From an uncultured Clostridia bacterium (GTDB lineage Bacteria > Bacillota > Clostridia > Lachnospirales > Lachnospiraceae): a stretch of DNA of 36,639 nucleotides. Where the stretch lies: NCBI GenBank assembly GCA_945622055.1, contig CALZBV010000001.1, positions 1 through 36,639 of the forward strand, in the 5' to 3' direction. The translations under genes were made by a program, and so were the position numbers. The notes below the pieces were generated by a model. It did no database searches and was not told the origin of the DNA. It saw only the letters and a program-made list of their open reading frames with translations. Of this stretch, positions 1 through 8,447 are shown piece after piece. Position 1 is the stretch's first letter, and every line of letters starts with the position of its first letter.

Positions 1-56
1 ATCAGATTCATTAAAATCTGTCCAAAAAAGTGTCTTAATTTATGAGACCATTATAG

Positions 57-338
57 GTGAAAAAGGTTTCCGATTTTAAGACAGAAAAAGAACTGCAAAA
101 CCGCTTGTCCGTACTTGAGGAAATCCGATTTCCGTTTGGAATGACCGGCTGTATGAACCTGAATTATATCCTGTTTGCCCTGTTAAAGCTGTTTGACGTA
201 CTTATGGTGCTGGTGTTGTTTTTCACAGGACGTATTATTTTTAAGAGCAAGGATACGGTAGCACCGGTGCTTATTAAAATCTGGATGGTCGGACTAATCG
301 TTACCGTAGGACTTGCGGTGTTTGTTTTGGTGAAATAA
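57..338 (+). CDS. Small two-helix membrane protein, unknown
   Basis: A 93-residue reading frame with a GTG start and an in-frame TAG directly upstream, so it cannot extend to the left in this frame. The first 35 residues are charged and then amphipathic. Two hydrophobic stretches follow, at about residues 36-60 and 69-92, so the product would be a small integral membrane protein with a short charged loop between the helices. I do not recognise a family. No convincing ribosome binding site precedes the GTG, so it may be the C-terminal remnant of a larger broken gene rather than an intact small protein. Confidence 0.4.
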   Translation: MKKVSDFKTEKELQNRLSVLEEIRFPFGMTGCMNLNYILFALLKLFDVLMVLVLFFTGRIIFKSKDTVAPVLIKIWMVGLIVTVGLAVFVLVK

Positions 339-382
339 GTTGTGTTAAGAAAATCTAAAATAGATTAAATTTTTTCTACGGG

Positions 383-411
383 TTGCCGAAGCCGGTAAAA
401 TGTGGTAAACT
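383..411 (+). promoter_or_regulatory. Promoter of marR-gltA transcript
   Basis: TTGCCG at 383-388 and TAAACT at 406-411 are separated by 17 bp. The predicted start near 418 gives a leader of about 150 nt before the MarR-type gene. Confidence 0.55.
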
Positions 412-480
412 GAATCTATGCGGGAGGAGGTATGATTGGCCCCATAGACGAAAGAGCATAAAAGCAACAGATAGAAAAGC

Positions 481-533
481 ACAGGGATGAGCGTAGAGAA
501 CTTCTGAGCATACGGGCATCCCTGTTTGTTTTT
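481..533 (+). terminator. Attenuator-like hairpin in marR-gltA leader
   Basis: The 9-nt arm ACAGGGATG (481-489) pairs perfectly with CATCCCTGT (517-525) and is followed by TTGTTTTT. It lies about 40 nt upstream of the MarR-type start codon, so it could terminate transcription early or structure the leader. A ten-codon open frame (432-461) with a purine-rich GGAGGAGG just ahead of it precedes the hairpin. Confidence 0.4.
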
Positions 534-569
534 AACAGCGAATACAGTAAGGGAAGGAAGGGTGTTACG

Positions 570-1064
570 ATGAAAGGGAACAGGGAAAAAATGGATGCAT
601 TAAAGCTCGGAAATGAGTTAACGACAAGAAGGTATCTGTTTAACAAGGTTCAGGTCAGTAAGGCTTTAAATGTACCGGATTATATTGCGATGAGGATTAT
701 CATGGGTACAGAGGAGTCGGGGGATATTTATGACGGCAGAACCTATCTGACGGATATTTCGGACAAAATGCAGATTACAATCCGTCAGGCATCAAAAATG
801 ATCAGCGGGCTCAAGGATAGAGGACTCGTAAAATGGGTGCATGACGGAAACGGAAGTGAAGGAACCTATGTGACCATTACGGAAAGCGGACGGCAGTTGT
901 TTCTTCAGCAGGAGAAAATGATAAAAGAGTTTTACGAAAAGGTAATTGAAAAATTTGGTGAGGACAATCTGGTACAGCTGTTAAATCTGATGAAGCAGCT
1001 GGAAACCTATATGGAATCGGAAATGGAAGAAATGGGGTTAGTAGATGATGAAACAGTTGAATGA
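570..1064 (+). CDS. MarR-family transcriptional regulator
   Basis: A 164-residue protein with the MarR winged-helix layout: a helical N-terminus, a helix-turn-helix around residues 66-90 (DISDKMQITIRQASKMISGL), the wing (LVKWVHDGNGSEGTYVTITESG) and long C-terminal dimerisation helices. MarR proteins bind DNA as dimers and usually respond to small ligands, often controlling an adjacent gene. The start is preceded by GGAAGGAAGG with suitable spacing. Its 3' end overlaps the start of the citrate synthase gene by 20 bp, so the two are translationally coupled and co-transcribed. The natural guess is autoregulation together with control of citrate synthase; the ligand is unknown. Confidence 0.8.
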   Translation: MKGNREKMDALKLGNELTTRRYLFNKVQVSKALNVPDYIAMRIIMGTEESGDIYDGRTYLTDISDKMQITIRQASKMISGLKDRGLVKWVHDGNGSEGTYVTITESGRQLFLQQEKMIKEFYEKVIEKFGEDNLVQLLNLMKQLETYMESEMEEMGLVDDETVE

Positions 1065-2370
1065 GTTTACAAGGGAGGCACAGAAGCTGTGTATCAAAAA
1101 CGATAGTATTTCCGCCAGACTGTATGAGGAATACGGTGTAAATCTTGGACTTCGTGACGAAAACGGAAACGGAGTTCTTACAGGCCTTACGAATATCTCG
1201 AAAATTACCTCTTCCGAGGTCGTAAACGGGAAAAAGGTTCCGGCAGATGGAAAATTATGGTACAGAGGATATCAGGTTCAGGATTTGATTCAGGCACTCG
1301 GAGCGGAGGAGCTTGGGTTCGAGAAAATAGCCTATCTGCTTTTACTGGGAGAATTGCCGGAGGAAAATGAGTGTAAAAATTTTGCCCGGCTGATTGGAAG
1401 CAGCAGAACATTGCCGACAAATTTTACCAGGGATGTGATTATGAAGGCTCCGTCGGAAGATATTATGAATTCAATGACAAGAAGCATACTTACGCTTGCT
1501 TCTTATGATGAAAAAGCGAAGGATACGGGGATTTCCAATGTTCTGCGACAGAGTATCCAGCTAATCAGCGAGTTTCCGCTTCTGGCGGTATACGGCTTTA
1601 ATGCTTATAACCATTATGAAAAGCAGGAGAGTATGTTTATTCATCATCCGGATCCGACTCTTTCCACGGCAGAGAACCTTCTTATGCTGCTCCGTCCGGA
1701 TAAGAGGTTTACCGGGGTTGAGGCAAAGACGCTGGATACGGCCCTTATTCTGCATATGGAGCATGGGGGAGGAAATAACTCCACCTTTACAACGCGTGTC
1801 GTGACGTCCTCCGGCTCGGATACGTATTCCACGATTGCAGCGGCAATGTCTTCCCTGAAGGGTCCAAAGCACGGGGGAGCGAACATAAAGGTCATGGAGA
1901 TGATGGAGGATATCCGTGAGCATGTGAAGGACTACGCGGATAAGGACGAAATCCGCGCTTATCTGGAAAAAATTGTCGATAAGGAGGCTTTTGACCGGAA
2001 GGGGCTGGTTTATGGAATGGGACATGCGATTTATTCCTTATCTGACCCGCGTGAGAGAGTTTTTAAGGGCTATGTGAAAAAACTTGCAGTGGAGAAGAAC
2101 CGGCTGTCAGACATGCAGCTTTATGAGAACATTGAGGAGCTGGCTCCGCAGGTAATCGCACAGAAGAGAAAGATATATAAGGGAGTCAGCCCGAATATTG
2201 ACTTTTACAGCGGTTTTGTTTATGATATGCTGAATATTCCGAAGGAGCTTTACACCGCAATTTTTGCAATTGCACGTATTGTGGGTTGGAGTGCTCATCG
2301 GGTTGAAGAGCTTATCTGCACAAATAAAATCATACGTCCGGCTTATATGAGTGTCATGGAGGAACGCTGA
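1045..2370 (+). CDS. gltA: Citrate synthase
   Basis: The protein (441 residues) condenses oxaloacetate with acetyl-CoA to citrate, or works on a close homologue such as propionyl-CoA. Family hallmarks are all present: the histidine in the HGGGNNSTF block (H240), the KHGGAN block (H276), and GMGHAIY followed by DPRERV (H327, D334). Length is normal for the family. The gene begins inside the end of the MarR-type regulator (ATGATG at 1045-1050), which implies translational coupling. In anaerobic Clostridia this enzyme typically feeds an incomplete TCA branch to 2-oxoglutarate and glutamate. Citrate versus 2-methylcitrate synthase cannot be separated by eye; no prp genes lie nearby. Confidence 0.93.
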   Translation: MMKQLNEFTREAQKLCIKNDSISARLYEEYGVNLGLRDENGNGVLTGLTNISKITSSEVVNGKKVPADGKLWYRGYQVQDLIQALGAEELGFEKIAYLLLLGELPEENECKNFARLIGSSRTLPTNFTRDVIMKAPSEDIMNSMTRSILTLASYDEKAKDTGISNVLRQSIQLISEFPLLAVYGFNAYNHYEKQESMFIHHPDPTLSTAENLLMLLRPDKRFTGVEAKTLDTALILHMEHGGGNNSTFTTRVVTSSGSDTYSTIAAAMSSLKGPKHGGANIKVMEMMEDIREHVKDYADKDEIRAYLEKIVDKEAFDRKGLVYGMGHAIYSLSDPRERVFKGYVKKLAVEKNRLSDMQLYENIEELAPQVIAQKRKIYKGVSPNIDFYSGFVYDMLNIPKELYTAIFAIARIVGWSAHRVEELICTNKIIRPAYMSVMEER

Positions 2371-2394
2371 TAACGGGAAAAATGTCGAAAGAGC

Positions 2395-2422
2395 TTGTAT
2401 TATCTTGAATTTGTGCTATAAT
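2395..2422 (+). promoter_or_regulatory. Promoter of MFS transporter gene
   Basis: TTGTAT (2395-2400), 16-bp spacer, perfect TATAAT (2417-2422). It lies 45 bp upstream of the MFS start codon and its AGAGGATAG ribosome binding region. Confidence 0.65.
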
Positions 2423-2466
2423 ATACACGTGCTTTTGGCATAATTTGAAAAAAAGAGGATAGTAGT

Positions 2467-3813
2467 ATGAGCGAGAATCAGAAAAAGGGCGGATGGAGAA
2501 CAAATAAGTGGATCCGCGCAGCGATTCCGGCATTGTTACTCCACTGCAGTATCGGTACCGTATACTGATGGTCGATCTTTAGCGAAGAGATCGGTAACTA
2601 TATCGGATGGTCGAAGAGTGCTACTGAGTGGGCATTCAGTTTTGCAATTTTCTTCCTCGGAATGTCGGCAGCATTCCTTGGAAACGTAGTTGAGAAAGAC
2701 ATACATAAGTCTTCCCTGATTGCGACGATTTGTTTTGCCGGTGGTATGGCAGGTACGGGTTTCTTTATTTATTACGGAGGAATTCACCAGAAGAGCGTGT
2801 TGGCTCTCGTTGGTATTTACGTTTGCTACGGTCTGATTATGGGAATCGGCCTTGGTACCGGATAACTTTCCCCGGTAAAGACCTTAATGCTCTGGTTCAG
2901 TGATCGTAAGGGACTTGCAACCGGACTTGCGGTAGCCGGCTTCGGCGCTGCAAAGGCAATTGCTTCCCCGATTATGCAGGGACTTCTCGGAGACAACAAG
3001 AACGGTGAGATTTATAAGATGTTCTGGATTCTTGCTGTTGTTTACTTTATCATGATGTTCATCGGACATCTTTTACTGAAGAAGCCGGAAGGCTGGCATG
3101 AGCCGGCAAAGAAGGAAAAGGGTAAGGGTACCTTCGATGTAATTAAGTCCAAGCCGATTCTGAACTACGTTGGTATCTGGTTAATGTTTTATTTAAACAT
3201 TACCTGCGGTCTGGCATTGATTTCCCAGGAAAAGTCCATCGTAAAGTGTATCGGACTTGCAGGCGCAGTCGGAATTATTTCTACCGTTTCCGCAGTATTT
3301 AATGCAGGCGGACGTCTTGGCTTCTCTGCATGGGCAGACAAGATGAAGGATAGAAATACAATTTACAAATTAATCTTTATCCTTTCCATTGCATTTACTG
3401 CGATTGTAATTGTAACGCAGGGTATCGTAAATGCAAAGGGAAATACACTTTTGGTTATTTTTGTACTGGCACTTATTTTTGTTGTTAACGCAGGCTACGG
3501 CGGTGGTTTCTCAAACGTACCGACGCTCCTTTCCGACCACTACGGAATGGGTAACATCAGTGCAATTCATGGTCTTACCCTTTCTGCATGGGCAATTGCA
3601 GGTCTTACCGGTAACCAGATGGCGACTTGGATTGTAAATCATTTCGGACAGGATAAGCTTCAGGAAATCGAGTATCATGGTGAGATGATTAAGGTTAATC
3701 CGGTCGGATACCAGACGGTACTTTACGTCACCATTGTTCTTTATATTGTTTCCTTACTGATTAGTATGTTCTTCGTAAAGTCTACAGCGAAGAAGGAAGC
3801 AGAAAGCAAATAA
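2467..3813 (+). pseudogene. OxlT-like MFS transporter with two nonsense codons
   Basis: Reading one continuous frame from ATG 2467 to TAA 3811-3813 gives 448 codons, the normal length for oxalate:formate-antiporter-like major facilitator proteins. The order of helices and the motifs around GIGLGTG-x-LSPVKTLMLWFSDRKGLATG are those of the family. The frame is broken twice: TGA at 2566-2568 (codon 34, in GTVY-x-WSIF) and TAA at 2863-2865 (codon 133, where the family normally has Tyr). Both are one base from a plausible sense codon (TGC/TGT Cys or TGG Trp; TAC/TAT Tyr). There is no frameshift, and codon use is strongly biased (GGT, ACC, TTC), as in well-expressed genes. This suggests very recent inactivation, readthrough, or sequence error. 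Substrate is unproven, probably a small carboxylate. Confidence 0.85.
2574..2592 (+). other. Hairpin just after the in-frame UGA
   Basis: Arms GATCTTT (2574-2580) and AAGAGATC (2585-2592) form a 7-bp stem, with one G-U pair, around a loop of about 5 nt. It starts 6 nt after the in-frame TGA of the MFS gene, roughly where bacterial SECIS hairpins lie. It may be chance. Confidence 0.25.
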
Positions 3814-3823
3814 TGAAATTCAG

Positions 3824-3853
3824 ACAGCATCGCCTTTGGGCGGTGCTGTTTTG
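3824..3853 (+). terminator. Terminator after MFS gene
   Basis: ACAGCATCGCC (3824-3834) pairs with GGCGGTGCTGT (3839-3849), allowing one T-G pair, and is followed by a short T run. It begins 10 bp after the MFS stop codon. Confidence 0.75.
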
Positions 3854-3934
3854 CGTGACAGGGCTAGGACGAACTTCCGTAGCATTAAAATAGGGAAAAA
3901 ATGGGGATAATAGCGAAGAATGCATTGGCTTCGC

Positions 3935-3963
3935 TTTACAAAATCAGAAAAATGGGCTATCAT
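3935..3963 (+). promoter_or_regulatory. Promoter of HD-GYP gene
   Basis: TTTACA (3935-3940), 17-bp spacer, TATCAT (3958-3963), followed about 50 bp later by the coding start. Confidence 0.5.
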
Positions 3964-4012
3964 GAAAGGAAAGGGAACGGGAGGATAGGTGTCTCCGGAA
4001 ATGGAGGTGGAC

Positions 4013-5671
4013 ATGTATCAGTTATTGCTTATTTTACAGTATATCGGGATTTTATTCTTTATTCTTGATATATTTTTTATTTTGAGGCAGCAGAAGACGA
4101 GAATTCAGACACTTTTGCTTATTATGTGTATTTCCGGTCTCATAAACATGGTCGGATACCTGTTTGAGATGAAAGCGAAGGATTTGAATACGGCAATTAT
4201 GTCGGTTAAGCTTCTTTATATCGGAAAACCATTTATTGTTCTCATGATGTTTCTGGTGATACTGGAGTATTTCGGTATCAGCTTTAAGAAGTGGAAGGAG
4301 TATGTGCTGATCGGAATACATGTTTTTGTATCGGCATCTGTATTTTTGTGTGATTCCCTGCCGCTTTTTTATACGTCGATTGATTTTACGGAAGAGGGCT
4401 TATTTCCTCATTTGATTTTGGGAAGGGGCATCTTTTATCTGGTCTATACGGCAGGCATTTTGTTGTATGTGGCTGTGATGATATTTGTTTTGTTCCGGGA
4501 GGAAAAAAAGGCAAAGGACAGAAAGCAGAGAACGCAGATTCATGTATTTTTCGTGATGGTATTTGTCTGTGTGTTCGCGATGCTTCTGTTTTTGAGCGGA
4601 GTAACCAAAGGATATGATACGACGGCAATAGCATACCTGATATGCACAATCCTGCTCAGTCTTTCCCTGCATCGGTATAATCTGCTGGATCCGATTGGAA
4701 TTGTAAAGGAAACGGTTATTGACCAGCTGGAGGATGGTATTATTGCAATCGGAGAAAACGGGGAGCTGATACTGCACAACGAGATTGCGGTGCAGCTGAT
4801 AGCCGAAGTACGGGAGAGGAATAAGGGGCTGACGGAGCAGGAAGCAATCGCGAAGCTTTGTACGGAAGGGGTATATCAGAGCTCCACTAAGGTATACGAG
4901 GTAGCAAAAAACAGGATTGAAAAAAGAGGGATTTTTCTTGGAGACCTGTTTATTCTGAAAGACATTACAGAGCGGTATCATTATGCGCACCGGCTGGAGT
5001 GGGAGGTTGCACAGAAGACGGTAAATCTGAAGCTCATGCAGCATCGGGTTACGCTTGGTCTTGCAGAGACCATCGAGAGCCGTGACCGGGATACCGGAGG
5101 GCATGTCCGCAGAACATCGGATGTTATCCGGATTTTTGCGGAAAAGCTCGGAAGTCCGGAAATGGGTGGAAAGTATTCCGGAGAATTTCTGGAAAGAGTG
5201 ATTAATTCTGCACCAATGCACGACCTGGGAAAGATTGGTGTAGAGGATGCAGTTTTGAACAAGCCGGGCCGGTTTACCCCGGATGATTACGATAAGATGA
5301 AAACGCATGCCAAAAAGGGTGCGATTATTATCGAGAGGATTCTGGGAGGAACGGATGACAAGGAGTTTTTAAAGATTGCGATTAACATGGCGCATTACCA
5401 TCACGAACGTTACGATGGAACCGGCTATCCTTGCGGAAAGAAGGGAGAAGAAATCCCGGTTGAGGCAAGAATTATGGCTCTGGCGGATGTATTTGATGCG
5501 CTTGTCAGTCGCAGATGCTACAAAGAGCAGATGTCTTTTGATGAGGCATTTGACATCATAGAAAAGTCACTCGGAACGCATTTTGATGAGGAGCTTGGGC
5601 GTTGCTTCATTTCCTGCAGGGAAGAACTTGTGCAGTATTATACGGAAGCAGACCGGCTTTGGGCAGTTTAA
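4013..5671 (+). CDS. Membrane-bound HD-GYP c-di-GMP phosphodiesterase
   Basis: I start at ATG 4013 because GGAGG at 4003-4007 is correctly spaced; an in-frame GTG at 3989 is the alternative. The 552-residue protein has an N-terminal block of about seven membrane helices resembling the 7TM region found on histidine kinases, then a PAS-like segment (residues about 235-315, QLEDGIIAIGENGELILHNE), then a complete HD-GYP domain. The metal and catalytic residues are visible: H364 in GGHVRR, the HD pair in MHDLGKIG (403-404), HH at 463-464 and the GTGYP motif. HD-GYP domains hydrolyse cyclic di-GMP to pGpG/GMP. No GGDEF domain is present, so this is a dedicated degrader that senses something through its membrane domain. 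It stands alone between a terminator and an RNA-like region. Confidence 0.88.
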   Translation: MYQLLLILQYIGILFFILDIFFILRQQKTRIQTLLLIMCISGLINMVGYLFEMKAKDLNTAIMSVKLLYIGKPFIVLMMFLVILEYFGISFKKWKEYVLIGIHVFVSASVFLCDSLPLFYTSIDFTEEGLFPHLILGRGIFYLVYTAGILLYVAVMIFVLFREEKKAKDRKQRTQIHVFFVMVFVCVFAMLLFLSGVTKGYDTTAIAYLICTILLSLSLHRYNLLDPIGIVKETVIDQLEDGIIAIGENGELILHNEIAVQLIAEVRERNKGLTEQEAIAKLCTEGVYQSSTKVYEVAKNRIEKRGIFLGDLFILKDITERYHYAHRLEWEVAQKTVNLKLMQHRVTLGLAETIESRDRDTGGHVRRTSDVIRIFAEKLGSPEMGGKYSGEFLERVINSAPMHDLGKIGVEDAVLNKPGRFTPDDYDKMKTHAKKGAIIIERILGGTDDKEFLKIAINMAHYHHERYDGTGYPCGKKGEEIPVEARIMALADVFDALVSRRCYKEQMSFDEAFDIIEKSLGTHFDEELGRCFISCREELVQYYTEADRLWAV

Positions 5672-5679
5672 AGTACTGC

Positions 5680-5708
5680 TTGCATTTTTTGGCGTTCTGT
5701 GTTAAACT
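5680..5708 (+). promoter_or_regulatory. Promoter of structured RNA region
   Basis: TTGCAT (5680-5685), 17-bp spacer, TAAACT (5703-5708), directly downstream of the HD-GYP stop codon. Predicted transcription starts near 5715. Confidence 0.45.
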
Positions 5709-5714
5709 TTTCCA

Positions 5715-6021
5715 TACATGAATGCAAAAACTATTCATGCAAATATTGCCCACCTTTTAAGGTTAAGCCCATACGGACAGGCGGGGCAGCTGCCGCGAGT
5801 GGCGAAAGGCCACATTATTGATTGAGTTAAAAGCTCAAATTTTATAAGTTGATTACTTTATAATCATTAGGGTACACTTCTTGTGAAACGGTCAATAAGA
5901 GTAGCAACAGTCAGGTATTTGCTGTAAAACTCGAGTATAGTTTTTGCGTTTGTATTTGTGGATACAGATACAATTTAAGCTATATTGTGAACAGGACAGG
6001 TGCCGGGCACCTGTCTTTTTT
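5715..6021 (+). ncRNA. Structured non-coding RNA or leader before speA
   Basis: About 305 nt with no credible ORF, bounded by a promoter and a strong intrinsic terminator. Several local hairpins are visible: CATGAAT/ATTCATG (5717-5723 with 5733-5739); GCGG/CCGC (5781-5784 with 5793-5796); GTGGC-GAAAG-GCCAC (5799-5813); TTGAG/CTCAA (5822-5826 with 5834-5838); TGATTA/TAATCA (5850-5855 with 5861-5866). A GC-rich core (about 5747-5813) stands out from AT-rich flanks, as conserved RNA cores often do. It could be an independent RNA (6S-type or raiA-motif-type were considered) or an attenuating leader of the polyamine operon. I could not match it to a family with confidence. Confidence 0.55.
5995..6021 (+). 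terminator. Strong intrinsic terminator 47 nt before speA
   Basis: GACAGGTGC (5995-6003), loop CGG, GCACCTGTC (6007-6015), then TTTTTT. It sits between the structured RNA and the first polyamine gene, and rules out the most upstream in-frame start (5987) for that gene. Confidence 0.85.
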
Positions 6022-6067
6022 GTCAATGTATTCTCTGTCCGATGATATGGAAAGGATTATTTTTAAT

Positions 6068-7519
6068 ATGAGACTCGAAGCACAAAAGCACGCTCCGGTT
6101 TACGAAGCGCTTGAAAAGTTCAGAAAGCAGAGAATCGTCCCGTTTGATGTACCGGGACATAAACGAGGACGCGGAAACCCGGAGCTTAGAGAGCTTCTTG
6201 GAGAGAAGTGTGTCAGCATTGATGTGAATTCAATGAAGCAGTTAGATAATCTTTGTCATCCGATGTCTGTGATTAAGGAGGCGGAGGAGCTTGCAGCAGA
6301 AGCATTTGGTGCAGATCATTGCTTCTTTATGGTAGGCGGAACAACCTCAGCAGTACAGAGTATGGTTTTGACGGCCTGTCGTGCAGGGGATAAGATTATC
6401 CTGCCGAGAAACGTTCATAAAAGTGTAATCAATGCGCTTGTTTTGTGTGGTGCAATCCCGGTGTATGTAAATCCGGAGGTAGATAAAAAGCTTGGTATTT
6501 CCCTGGGAATGGAATTGCCGGAGCTTGAGCGCGCAATCCGTGAGAATCCGGATGCAGTATGTGTTTTGGTGAACAACCCGACCTATTATGGTATCTGTTC
6601 GGATCTTCGTGGAATTGTTAAGCTTGCACATGAACACAATATGCTTGTTCTTGTGGATGAAGCACACGGAACGCATTTATATTTTGGAAAGGACCTTCCG
6701 GTCAATGCGATGGAGGCAGGCGCGGATATGGCCTCGGTTTCTATGCACAAATCCGGTGGAAGTCTGACACAGAGCTCGTTGCTTTTGGTTAACAAGACGG
6801 TAAACTGGGAGTATGTCAGCCAGATTATCAATCTTACACAGACGACCAGTGCATCATATCTTCTGCTTTCCAGCCTCGATATTTCCAGAAGAAATCTTGC
6901 CCTCCGCGGGGAGGAGTCCTTCGCAAAGGTAAGAGAGATGGCAGAATATGCGCGTGCGGAGATAAACTCCGTTGGCGGGTATTACGCATATGGTGCAGAG
7001 ATGATTAACAAAAAGAGCATCTTCGATTTTGATGTCACGAAGCTTTCGATTTATACGAGAGATATTGGTCTGGCCGGAATTGAAGTATATGATTTGCTTC
7101 GGGATGAATACGATATTCAGATAGAATTTGGTGATATTGCAAATATTCTCGCGTACATTTCCATTGGTGACCGGATTCAGGACATTGAACGGCTGGTGGG
7201 TGCGCTTGCGGATATCAAGCGTTTGTATTCGAAGGATCCCTCCCAGATGATGGTGACGGAATATATTGCACCGCAGGTGCTGGTTTCACCGCAGAAGGCG
7301 TTTTATTCTGATAAGACTGCAGTACCGCTTGAGAAGACTGCAGGGAAGATTTGCGGTGAATTTGTTATGTGTTACCCGCCGGGAATTCCGATTCTTGCAC
7401 CGGGTGAGCTGATTACTGCACAGATTATTGAGTATATCCTGTATGCAAAGGAAAAGGGCTGTTCCATGCAGGGAACGCAGGACCCGTATATGAATTATCT
7501 TCAGGTATTTGAACAATAA
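6068..7519 (+). CDS. speA: Arginine decarboxylase (Orn/Lys/Arg decarboxylase family)
   Basis: PLP enzyme of fold type I, 483 residues from ATG 6068. I prefer this start because earlier in-frame codons lie in or next to a transcription terminator, and an AAAGGA precedes it. Visible features are the N-terminal VPGHKRGRG, GGTTSAVQS for cofactor phosphate contacts, DEAHGTH (about residue 197) and the PLP lysine K228 in SMHKSGGSLTQSS. It is the short Bacillus SpeA-like form without the large N-terminal wing domain of E. coli-type enzymes. The family decarboxylates arginine, lysine or ornithine. The downstream agmatine deiminase and N-carbamoylputrescine amidase make arginine to agmatine the likely reaction. 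First gene of the polyamine operon. Confidence 0.88.
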   Translation: MRLEAQKHAPVYEALEKFRKQRIVPFDVPGHKRGRGNPELRELLGEKCVSIDVNSMKQLDNLCHPMSVIKEAEELAAEAFGADHCFFMVGGTTSAVQSMVLTACRAGDKIILPRNVHKSVINALVLCGAIPVYVNPEVDKKLGISLGMELPELERAIRENPDAVCVLVNNPTYYGICSDLRGIVKLAHEHNMLVLVDEAHGTHLYFGKDLPVNAMEAGADMASVSMHKSGGSLTQSSLLLVNKTVNWEYVSQIINLTQTTSASYLLLSSLDISRRNLALRGEESFAKVREMAEYARAEINSVGGYYAYGAEMINKKSIFDFDVTKLSIYTRDIGLAGIEVYDLLRDEYDIQIEFGDIANILAYISIGDRIQDIERLVGALADIKRLYSKDPSQMMVTEYIAPQVLVSPQKAFYSDKTAVPLEKTAGKICGEFVMCYPPGIPILAPGELITAQIIEYILYAKEKGCSMQGTQDPYMNYLQVFEQ

Positions 7520-7539
7520 TAAAGCAGGGGGATACGAAA

Positions 7540-8397
7540 GTGGAGCTTTGGTTTTCGGATTATCATACAGAGCGTGTTAAGGTTTCGGTAAAAATAGAAA
7601 AACAATTGTTTGGTCAGCAGACGGATTTTCAGCGTATCGATGTTTTTGAATCTGAGGAATTTGGACGTTTCATCAGCTCGGACGGAAGCATTGTTTTTTC
7701 GGAAAAGGATGAGTTTACCTACGATGAAATGATTGTGCATGTTCCGATGGCAGTACATCCGAATGTGGAGAAGGTGCTCGTAATCGGCGGAGGTGACGGC
7801 GGTGTTGCCCGTGAGCTGTCGTATTATGAGGAAATCAAGCAGATTGATGTGGTTGAGCCGGATGAGGTGTTTGTTTCGGCGTGTAAGGAATTTTTCCCTG
7901 ACAATGCAAAAGGACTTGAGGACCCGCGTGTCACGGTTTACAACCGTGACGGATTGCGCTTTTTACGTGATAAACATGGGGTTTATGATTTGATTATCAA
8001 TGATGCGATAGATCCGCTTGGGCATACGGCAGGACTGTTTACAAAGGAATTTTACGGAAACTGTTACCGTGCGCTTCGAGATGACGGAATCATGGTGTAC
8101 CAGCATGGAAGTCCGTTCTATGATGAGGATGAGGATACCTGTCGTGCTATGCACCGGAAGGCAAGTCACAGCTTCCCAATCAGCCGTGTCTATCAGGCAC
8201 ACATTCCGACCTGCTCGTCAGGCTACTGGTTGTTTGGATTTGTTTCAAAGAAATATCATCCGTTGACGGATTTTGATGCGGAGCGGTGGAACAGGCGCGG
8301 AATAAAAACGTGGTATTATACGACAAATCTTCACCGTGGGGCATTTATGCTTCCGAAGTATGTGGAGGATATGCTGGAAGAGGAAGAGGCTCGTTAG
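7540..8397 (+). CDS. speE: Spermidine synthase-like aminopropyltransferase
   Basis: 285 residues from a GTG start with AGGGGGA ahead of it, 20 nt after speA. It has the spermidine synthase fold: an N-terminal beta domain (FQRIDVFES, FTYDEMIVHVP), the cofactor loop GGGDGG at residues 83-88, the acidic VVEPDE, and the catalytic acidic pair in NDAIDP (D155 and D158), equivalent to the D-S-S/T-D-P motif. The family transfers an aminopropyl group from decarboxylated S-adenosylmethionine to putrescine. No SAM decarboxylase lies in the window, while a carboxyspermidine pathway follows directly. Either speD is elsewhere or this enzyme has another donor or acceptor. Family is certain; exact product is inference. 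Confidence 0.85.
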   Translation: MELWFSDYHTERVKVSVKIEKQLFGQQTDFQRIDVFESEEFGRFISSDGSIVFSEKDEFTYDEMIVHVPMAVHPNVEKVLVIGGGDGGVARELSYYEEIKQIDVVEPDEVFVSACKEFFPDNAKGLEDPRVTVYNRDGLRFLRDKHGVYDLIINDAIDPLGHTAGLFTKEFYGNCYRALRDDGIMVYQHGSPFYDEDEDTCRAMHRKASHSFPISRVYQAHIPTCSSGYWLFGFVSKKYHPLTDFDAERWNRRGIKTWYYTTNLHRGAFMLPKYVEDMLEEEEAR

Positions 8398-8447
8398 GCG
8401 TGATAGAAATAAACGGTGGGACTACCCCGGGAATATAGGAGGAGAAT

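Noticed and set aside
2467..3813. Genome-wide reassignment of stop codons
   Set aside because: TAA, TAG and TGA all end well-defined genes in this window (for example purL TAA, speE TAG, citrate synthase TGA), so the two nonsense codons in the MFS gene are local.
4400..5308. 302-codon minus-strand ORF
   Set aside because: Antisense shadow of the HD-GYP gene; low-complexity, no binding site, no domain.
5987..6067. Upstream extension of arginine decarboxylase to 5987
   Set aside because: The added codons are the transcription terminator hairpin and T-run; family members begin near the ATG at 6068.
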